64,000 nucleotides of DNA from Chelydra serpentina (taxonomy: Eukaryota > Chordata > Testudines > Chelydridae): NCBI GenBank assembly GCA_037349315.1, contig JBAIAC010000007.1, forward strand, positions 2,790,001-2,854,000. The letters run 5' to 3'. Below are positions 56,586 through 64,000 of the stretch, piece after piece (the first letter of the stretch is position 1; every line of letters starts with the position of its first letter). The notes under the pieces are model-generated. The model saw nothing but the letters and a program-made list of their open reading frames with translations. It searched no databases and was not told where the DNA came from. The position numbers were made by a program, and so were the translations under genes.

Positions 56586-56835
56586 TTAAAAGTATGAATG
56601 TTGAAAACCTCAAGATGCTTGGCACTGTCCCCTCTTGAGCTCTGATCTTATCAGATCTTACAAGCCAAACAGCGCTGGAATTGACTGTTTACCTAACACG
56701 GATGGGGGCCCCCAGAAATACTACAGGGAGCAGGGCTGATGATTCAATAGTTGGCAGCCTTCCTTCTCAGTCAGTGCTGAACCAGTATAGTGTGTAGGGA
56801 AGGGAAGCACACTGCTATTTGAAATGACCTCTGTC

Positions 56836-56959
56836 TAGGGTGACCAGACAGCAAATGTGAAAAATCGGGACGGGGGTGGAGGGGTAATAGGAGCCTATAT
56901 AAGAAAAAGACCCAAAAATCGGGACTGTCCCTATAAAATCGGGACATCTGGTCACCCTA
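56836..56959. mobile_element. small hAT MITE (tagggtgaccag family), perfect duplication
   Basis: The 124-base element has inverted ends tagggtgaccagac and atctggtcacccta. The 8-base duplication cctctgtc is perfect (56828-56835 and 56960-56967). The interior matches 12774. Confidence 0.95.
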
Positions 56960-57173
56960 CCTCTGTCAGCTGAGATGTAAAATCACAGGCTTCTCAACCA
57001 CTAGGTCATTCACGATCCATGGGCATATGCCACATAGCAAGAGGCCTTATTCACTCACAGCAGCGTCAATCCAAAACGGTTCCCCTGAAGCCGATGGATT
57101 TCAACCGTCCAGAGGCAACCTTAGAGAAAGGAGGATCCAGCTGCTCGTTGGGTAACTCTGTTGTTCTAACCAG

Positions 57174-57451
57174 TAGAACTAATCAGAAAAAGGTATTTTT
57201 CATGAAAATTTTTTCAAGAAATGAATGTTTTCTGGGGGGAGGAGTTTGAACATTTCTGCCGATTTTTTTAAGCAGAAAATACTTTTTACCAAAAAAAAAA
57301 AAAATCCATATTTAAAGTATTCCATTTAAAATACCCCAGCAAATTAAAAAAAAAAAATCCATGAAAACTTTTGTTCCTGGGTGAGGGGGAAGGCTCTTTT
57401 TTTTTTCGGAACCAAAAAATAGTCTTGCATGAAAATTTTTGACCGGTTCTA
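57174..57451. mobile_element. AT-rich TIR element (agagctggt-related)
   Basis: Ends tagaactaatcagaaaaagg and tttttgaccggttcta are inverted repeats. The flanks ctaaccag / ctgatcat agree at 5 of 8. The body is A/T runs. Confidence 0.68.
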
Positions 57452-58155
57452 CTGATCATATTGCAGGCTGGCTAATTATACTCTATCTAAATTGCCCCTG
57501 AAGTTTCAGCTGGATATAACATTTCTCCTTTTCCATCTTAACTCTTGAGTAGCAATGAACAGGTGATGCATTCCACCCCAGAAAGCACTGCATTTCCATG
57601 CTACACTGTCCTCCTGTATTGAAAAACTTTCAAAAGGCCACAGAGGTCCTTCAGGGAAGAAAGATCTATACAAATATATTTATTATTAAATAATTAAATT
57701 TATATATTTAAATTTATATACACAATATATACACAATTAAAAAAGTGAATGAAGTGTTCAACCATCCTCTCCCAGGAATACATTTATTATACAATAAGCA
57801 CAATAACTCCCTGTGTTGAGTGAAGACGGTTCCCTTTAACCAGGATCCATGGGCCAAGTTCTGAAGTCCTGATCATGTCTCATTCTGGCAAATTTGCATG
57901 GAATCAGTGGACCAAACCTGAGCTCCTCATTCAAACTTAGCTCAGTCCTTACTTATGCAAATTTCCATTGATAAAAAACTAGGTAGGGGCTTCAGGATTT
58001 GGCCTCATAACTGCAAAATAGATTATATAGCAGCAACATGATATTGCTGTAAGAGTCGATTTTTATGTTGAGTACATTTGTAAATAGTTTTTTAAAGAGT
58101 AATAAGTGATAAAGAGAAGTTTTAAGATTCAAAACAAAAAGGGGTAGGTACACTT
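57452..58155. other. unassigned, AT-rich
   Basis: No gene recognised. An AT-rich tatattta run lies at about 57670-57740. Confidence 0.4.
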
Positions 58156-58447
58156 AATGAACCATTTAAAAAAAATTGACATTTTTCATTTTGTTTCGAA
58201 TTTTCCATGTAATTTTTTGTATTGGAAAAAGCTTGGAAGAAGGGGAAAAGGAGAATTAAACAAGTCAGAGTGTGTTTCCCACCATCAAAATAAAATAATA
58301 ATAATAATAATAATAATACCAATAATAATAAAAATAAAAATAATAACTAATGAGATATTTCTCTCTCTTTATATCTACAATTTTTGCAAAGATTTGTTTT
58401 GGGCAAAAAGGCATTTTCCAACCGAAAAAAGCTTTCAATTGGCTCTA
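58156..58447. mobile_element. AT-rich agagctggt-type element with AAT repeat
   Basis: The body is A/T-rich and the right end attggctcta fits the family. It contains the AAT microsatellite 58288-58345. The left end is unclear. Confidence 0.45.
58288..58345. repeat. AAT trinucleotide microsatellite
   Basis: About nine uninterrupted AAT units are followed by imperfect units. Confidence 0.95.
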
Positions 58448-58481
58448 GTTAGAAGCATGTTACAGACATACATAGTATATT

Positions 58482-58620
58482 AGAGAGACAAGGTGGGTGA
58501 AAGAGACAAGCTTTCGAAGCTTGTCTCTTTCACCAACAGAAGTTGGTCCAATACATGCTATTACTTCACCCACCTTGTCTCTCTAATATCCTGGGACAAA
58601 CACGGCTACAACGACACTGC
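58482..58620. mobile_element. foldback copy of the hammerhead-type retro-insertion
   Basis: The left part (attagagagacaaggtgg, then aaagagacaagctttcg) is the reverse complement of parts of the right part (cttgtctctttcacc; ccaccttgtctctctaat). The inverted copy lacks the ~33 bases between them. The tail (gggacaaacacggctacaac) matches 12572 and 44384. A loose duplication (catacatagtatatta against cataagtagtatatatta) lies outside. The CTGANGA part is missing here. Confidence 0.7.
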
Positions 58621-59318
58621 AAACATAAGTAGTATATATTATAGATGGCCATAAGCACAATGGTATTGGATTTAAGCAAGCCTGTTAGACTCTATAATGA
58701 TTAACCATCTTTAAAACATCTGTTAATCATTTATTGAAACTTTATGAGCTTTTTATAAATGTACCCTTAATATAAAATGTGACCCAAGTAACTCTACCTG
58801 AGCCTTCCCTTTTGTGTTCCTCACTGGTGTCTTGAGAGTTACTGTTCAGTGCTCCTGCTCATTCTACTGGGAAATAAAACTCCCTGGGGTTAAAGTAAAT
58901 TAATGGTGTCTAGGATGGTCTTTATTGTCGTTTCTCTGAGTCCTCTAAAAGCACCGCAGATATTACCCATAGATTTGGTTTGCAGTTTAAAGCTTTCCTA
59001 AGTCAGGGTGAAATGTTCCAGCGTCTGTTGATGTGATATACCAAGGGGATCTGGGATCATTAGCACTTAGTAGTAACTGAGTGCAGTGGAAATCCCCTGC
59101 AGCTACTGAAAGTGAGGCCCGAAGAAAGAGCTTTTGCCTTTTCTTTCTATCCGCCGTTAGCAGCACCTGGTGGTAACAAGGGTTTTGCAGCAAATGGTCC
59201 CCCTGGTACTTACTCTGTTTTGAGCTGTGCGATTTGAACTTTGTTCTGCGGAGGATTATTTTTGTTTCTTTGCAGGATTTTAGAAAGAGGCTTCAGTTGG
59301 ACATTTGGTCTATGTTAT
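58621..59318. other. unassigned sequence
   Basis: No gene or repeat recognised. Confidence 0.4.
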
Positions 59319-59405
59319 GGGCCAGATCCTCAGCGGGTGGAAATCCACATAGCGCCACTGAAATCAACACAGCTTTGCTGAATTACTGCCGCTGTGGATC
59401 TGGAC
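59319..59405. repeat. palindromic MITE-like repeat
   Basis: Starts gggccagatcctcagcggg and ends ccgctgtggatctggacc, inverted around cactgaaatcaacac. This is one of the clearer copies. Confidence 0.68.
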
Positions 59406-59816
59406 CTACATCTCTAACACCAACAAAACCAATATATTATAATGTACCATTAGAAATCACAGCATGACTGATTCATTGGGAAAGCCATACTGGAAGGATG
59501 CTGCCATCCACTAGAATATCTGAATCAGGACGAATATATTGATGAAAAAGCCTCCCTATTTTAGACAGATTTCGCTGTGATCGTTCATGGGTTTGGTTTC
59601 CCCGATGTTTTCCTTTACCCACCTCTTTTCCCTTAAAGTCTGTATTTCGCATCGAGTGCAGGCTACATGGAACAATGACAACCCCCACTGTCCCCCCTCA
59701 AATAGCTGTTGGTGCTGGCCTCCTTTGAGAGAAGCTCATGGCAAAATGATGGGCCACATTTTCCTTTCGCTTACACCACTGCAAGCCCATTGAGAAGAGC
59801 ATCTGGCCTTGTGTTA
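59406..59816. other. unassigned sequence
   Basis: No gene or repeat recognised. Confidence 0.4.
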
Positions 59817-59991
59817 TTAATGGTCTCAAGTTGCAGTGGGTGGGGGGGGTCTAGGTTGGATATTAGGAAACACTATTTCACTAGGAGTTGTGGTGATGAT
59901 TTAGTTGGTGTTGGTCCTGCTTTGAGCAGGGGATTGGACTAGATGACCTCCTGAGGTCTCTTCCAACCCTGAGATTCTATGATTCTATGGA
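59817..59991 (+). mobile_element. CR1 LINE 3' end, internally deleted
   Basis: It carries the aatggtctcaagttgcag start and the ttggtcctgctttgagcag tail with gattctatgattctatg. Compared with 37181-37470 the middle is missing. Confidence 0.92.
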
Positions 59992-61133
59992 CATGTGAAG
60001 ACAGGTAGCACTGATGCAGCAGAACAAGAAAAGACAAAGGAAGTTATGGTCTTGTGCTGACTTTACTCCTTGCACCATAGCCACATTCTCTGGCTCAGTA
60101 AACTCAGTGGATGCTAATAGGGTTTCCAGTCTGGATTTCTGGCCAGCTACAGAAGGAGTATCACCATAAACTGGCAGTGATTTCTTAGGTTGAGAGGAAT
60201 CAGACTTCCTCGTGTGCTGAGGATCCAGATGTTTTTCATTAACTAGTGCACACATGGGTACAAATGTCCCCTTGACCTCCACTTGATACAGAAGGGATTT
60301 CCTTACAGTTTGCCTTATTCATAATGGGTTTGGTGAGGACCAATGTGGCCAGACTTGCTGTGCTGTATCCGTCTTGTGAGTCATCTACCAGGGATACTTT
60401 GCATAAGCACATGTCCCCTCTCGGAGAAGGTATATGTGCTCTGTGCTTAGTTGAGCACAGCTGCTAGTGGACTTCATGATTCCCCCAACTAGAGAACAAA
60501 AGGAACCTTCCACCTTGACCTCACTGGTAAAATGTGCCTTACAGGATAGCAGCAGGACCCGGGTGCGGTATTTTGTTTAACACGGAGACTTGAGACAGTA
60601 CTAAAACAGGATGTACACCATTCTAGAATAAAAGCTGACCTTCTGGGGAATTATCACGTATTTTTTCTCTTGTCATCTCCTCCTATGATCTACTCATCTG
60701 TGCTCTCTGCTTTCATCCATGTGAGCTGTTCACACTGAATACGTCCCCCTTAGACGACTGAATCCATCTCTATTCAAATTTGTAGGATCGGCGCCACGTT
60801 ACGCTATCCAGGTCTATTAATATAGCATTTCTATTCTGCTACCATGTTGCTTATCCCTCTTTTTGTGCCGAACCGGTCCATTTCAGATCACATCAAAAGA
60901 ACAGGTTTTCTTTGTAGAGTGGAAGACGCAGAGTATTAACGAGGTACAAAATGCAGTAGTACTTCCTGACTAAGGAAGACTTCTTTTCAAACAAGGGGAG
61001 AATTTTAAAGCTACTGATTTACGAAGCAATAACAATTGCTTTTCTTATGCACAAGGGGCCAGCTGGTGAGAACTGGCATATTTCCACCGAAGTCACTTAC
61101 AGCAGCTAGGATCTGGCCCATGAGGTTACACAC
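59992..61133. other. unassigned sequence
   Basis: No gene or repeat recognised over 1.1 kb. Confidence 0.4.
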
Positions 61134-61222
61134 ATTGGGCCAAATTCTGCTCTCATTTGCACAAGAGTAAATCTGGAGTAACTTTGGTTGAGTCTACATC
61201 TGGATTTACACTAATGTAAGTT
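61134..61222. repeat. palindromic MITE-like repeat
   Basis: Starts attgggccaaattctgctc. Inverted parts are gagtaaatctggagtaac and catctggatttacac. Confidence 0.55.
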
Positions 61223-61240
61223 AGGGCATGTAGCATATAG

Positions 61241-62080
61241 CAGTGGTGTTCAAAGTTCGGCTCCTGGGTCGCGGAATGCAAGGCACTGGGTCGCCTTGCT
61301 CAGCACCCGGGGACCCTGGCAGTCAGCCAGTAAAAACGAGTAGTCCCTACCTGTTCTGACACCGCGCTGCACCCCGAAAGCAGCCAGCAGCAGGTCTGGC
61401 TCGTAGGCAGGGGAGCCATGGGGCTCCGTGACCTGCCCCCGCCCCAAGCACCGGCTCCTCACTCCCATTGGCCGGGAATCGGCAAATGGGAGCTGGGGCA
61501 GCGGGTCCTGCCGGTGAGAGTCATGCGGAGCCACTTGCGCGCCTCCGCCTAGAAGCCGGACCTGCTGGACGCTTCTGGGGCGCAGCACGGTCCGTGGTGT
61601 TAGGACAGGTGGGAAGCCTACCACTGCTGCGCCGCTGACCAGGAGCTGCCAGAGGTAAGCCTGCACCTCAACCCCTTCATCCCTGGCCCCACCCCACTGC
61701 TCACACTCCCAGGCCAGAGCCCTGACCCCCTCCTGTACCCCAACCCTCTGCCCCAACCCTGAGCCTTCCCTAAACCCAGAGCCTCTTACTGCACCCCAAA
61801 CCCCTCATCCCCAGCCCCACCTCAGAGCCCGCACCCCCAGCCCAGAGCCCTGACTCCCTCTCGCACCCCAACACTCTTCCCCAGCCCAGATCCCCCTCCC
61901 ACACGCTGAACCCCTCATTCCTGGCCCCACCCCACAGCCCTCACCCCCGCACCCCAACCCTCTGCCCCAGCCCTGAGCCCCCTCCCACACCCCAAACCCC
62001 TCATCCCCAGCTCCCTTGGGTCGCGGGCATCAACAATTTTCTTCAGCTAGGTCGCCAGGAAAAAAGTTTGAAAACCGTTG
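61241..62080. mobile_element. 840-base non-autonomous hAT with internal repeats
   Basis: Ends cagtggtgttcaaagttcgg and aaaagtttgaaaaccgttg are flanked by a perfect 8-base duplication gcatatag (61233-61240 and 62081-62088). The right half (about 61670-62010) is an imperfect tandem array of ccccaaccc/gccccagcc-type units. The left half is GC-rich and gives the spurious 168-codon frame at 61250-61756. It is the largest intact-looking hAT derivative here after 4830. Confidence 0.93.
61670..62010. repeat. imperfect C-rich minisatellite inside the hAT element
   Basis: The array repeats a block of roughly 120-130 bases with variants of cccctcatccccagccc and cccagccctgagccc. Its boundaries and period are estimated by eye. 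Confidence 0.7.
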
Positions 62081-62088
62081 GCATATAG

Positions 62089-63283
62089 GACTTGGGTAGT
62101 GTCCTTTGAAATAGTATGGGAACCTCTGTCTTCTAATGCAGAAGTCACCAGAATCCTGACAGAGCAGAAGCATACATATTAATATCAGAACGATATGTAG
62201 ACAGCAAAGACACAACCAGCAGGATTTGGCCAACTGCATGTACTGTATTTATGGGGTGTTTGTACAGGATGGGAGAGAAAGAGATTCCTCTTGTGGCATG
62301 TGAGACACAGGGAGAGTGAGGTGATGGAATAATTCACTTCTCAGGCCATTTACTGAGAGTCACCCTTCTTCCCACCCTTCAAGAAGAGAAATGTTGTAGC
62401 AGAGACTAGCCCGGAATCTCTAGATAACACAGGTGATATGTTGTTTATTTCTTTTCTCTGCCTTCCCTGCTCTATATTGTAAACAGTCATTTGTTCCTCT
62501 TCCAGTGGCCAGCCCTGGTCTCACCAGTAGGAAATGTATCATCCTCCAATAAAACCAAATCCTTGGTGGTGATGATGATGATTTATTGATCTTGGCTCTC
62601 TCGCTTGCACAGATGGAAATAGAAGCTGGCAGTTAGCTCATGTCTTGCAGCCTGGCCTAGGCAAGTGTGTTTATTGCTGGCTGCTTTCTACAGGGGGGAT
62701 CTGCTCTTCGGGGGGAATTTTCAAGCACGGCTGCATATTAATCTAAACTTGAATCAATGTTGATTAAATTCAAATGCATTTTGGGGGCCCCTGCTTCCTA
62801 GTGCCATGCTACCTATGGGATAGCAACATGCAGGCAGAGTCTAATCATATAGTAAACACATATATTAAGAACCTCTCCAGCCAATCCAAACAAACAATAA
62901 AAAGCAGCGTGTATGGCACTGACCCATGGAAACTTCCTGGGTCCAAGGGGCTCTGCACCTGGAGAGGCTATCATTGCTAGCAGATGCCTATGGCTCTACT
63001 CCCTTCCCAGTCTCCACCCATTCTGATCACCATATAAAGCAATCCGACACTGGGAGACACAGCAGGCATCCCTCAAAGGGCCCAATGCAGAGGATTTTTT
63101 AAACCAGTTTTCTGACAGGGTTAAGAGAAGCATCTGGAGTCCAGGTAACCTGGCAATGACCACACAGCAGACTCTGACCTGTGTTACACAATGTAAAACA
63201 GGTGTCGCTCCACTTAAATCGCAGTCCAACTGAGATTAGAACCTGGCCCAGTAAATTTGTGTGTCTGATTAAATGAGGACCCA
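62089..63283. other. unassigned sequence
   Basis: No gene or repeat recognised beyond a short gatgatgatgat run near 62570. Confidence 0.4.
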
Positions 63284-63430
63284 AGGCCTAGATTTTCAAA
63301 AGCAACTAGTGATACTTTGGATGCCAAACTCGGGGCACCTGAAAGTGGCCTGACTCAGTACATTCTGAAAATCAGGCCCTTTTATGGGGTCTCAAGTTTG
63401 GCCCCCAAACTCACAAGTCACTTATGAAAA
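63284..63430. repeat. palindromic repeat (gattttcaaaagc family)
   Basis: Starts aggcctagattttcaaaag and carries the inverse-like ctgaaaatcaggccc. A related remnant is at 47195-47400. Confidence 0.5.
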
Positions 63431-63811
63431 CATAGGCCATAGATTCTCCTGGATCTACATTGGAATGGGTAGAATGAGTGAGATAAAATAAGAACCGGCT
63501 TGAACCTTTGCCTTGTCCGCATATTGCTCCTTGGCTCAATCTCTTAGCTGGTCTGGGAAAGTTTAGTTAATTTTAATGTGGTTTTAAAAAAAAAATCCAG
63601 GCAGCCTTTCCTGCTTCTCCGTGAGTTTCCAGTACAGGAGGTTCTCTGGTGATCTAGAAGATCAGTTTCTTTCCGTGAGGTCTACCCTTGTCTGTTAGAT
63701 CTGGTGGTTTTGATCAGTTCCTGCTCATTCTGTTCTGCATAGGCTCATACACCACCCTCATCACCATGAGTGCCTTGCGTTGGTGCTGTCAGAGATGTGA
63801 CTAACATTTAT
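63431..63811. other. unassigned sequence
   Basis: No gene or repeat recognised. Confidence 0.4.
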
Positions 63812-64000
63812 TGCTGGGTGAACATTTTTCAACTAACAGTCTTCTGTTGGAAAATGTTGCATTGACTAAACTGAAGCATTCTGCAGGAATTAGTTGATTT
63901 CAAACAAATTTTGTTTTGAAGGAAACTGAAACATCATTTCAATAAGATTGAAATGTTCTGTTGAGATTTGTTTGTTTCAAAACAACATTTTGGTTTTGAT
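63812..64000. mobile_element. AT-rich agagctggt-type element, cut by the window end
   Basis: The left end gctgggtgaacatttttc resembles the family end, and the body (caaattttgttttgaagg) has the right composition. The right end is outside the window. Confidence 0.4.

Noticed and set aside
61250..61756. 168-codon minus-strand open frame
   Set aside because: It lies inside the GC-rich half of a hAT element with exact ends and duplication, overlaps other frames and has no domain. GC-rich sequence lacks stops by composition.

Overview
The window is nuclear DNA of a sauropsid, most likely a cryptodiran turtle. Three points support this. A tRNA-derived SINE with a CR1-type 3' tail (the Cry/tortoise Pol III SINE type) occurs three times. 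CR1 LINE 3' ends occur on both strands. There is also a dense fauna of non-autonomous hAT elements, CORE-SINE/MIR fossils and short palindromic MITE-like repeats. I recognise no host protein-coding exon, no functional tRNA or rRNA gene and no CRISPR. The longer open frames are pieces of transposable elements or chance frames in low-complexity or GC-rich repeats. The window reads as intergenic or intronic DNA.

Layout. 1-0.9 kb: a probable minus-strand retroviral-type LTR. 2.0-3.0 kb: a CR1 end and a hAT derivative. 4.2-7.4 kb: an AT-rich TIR element, then a 2.3 kb hAT element with ~0.6 kb inverted arms, a broken ZBED-like transposase piece and two younger hAT elements nested in it. 8.7-9.8 kb: a hairpin-rich element and a CR1 split by a hAT insertion. 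12.5-12.9 kb: a short hammerhead-type retro-insertion and a small hAT MITE. 14-17 kb: CR1, a 0.54 kb TIR element and a hAT copy. 20.3-23.1 kb: a GC-rich hAT with perfect target duplication, the longest CR1 (reverse transcriptase recognisable) and a hammerhead-type motif. 23-32 kb: MIR, SINE and CR1 remnants and a 110-base hairpin. 33-39 kb: mostly unassigned, with AT-rich elements and a nested CR1. 40.4-41.1 kb: a solo LTR with TG...CA ends and 5-base duplication. 44-47 kb: a second well-bounded hammerhead-type insertion and palindromic repeats. 49-51.3 kb: a long LTR carrying a SINE, then a Tigger element. 52.9-62.1 kb: more hAT derivatives, LTR and CR1 pieces, a third foldback hammerhead-type insertion and an 840-base hAT with GC-rich internal repeats.

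Nothing here forms an operon or pathway. The relationships that matter are order of insertion (which element sits in which) and shared mobilisation machinery. The SINE tails match CR1 tails, so CR1 reverse transcriptase probably moved them. The hAT derivatives share 8-base target duplications and would have needed hAT transposase supplied in trans. The short hammerhead-core insertions have 11- and 13-base duplications, as expected of retrotransposition. They resemble hammerhead-bearing Penelope-like elements, and they are the most interesting signal in the window.
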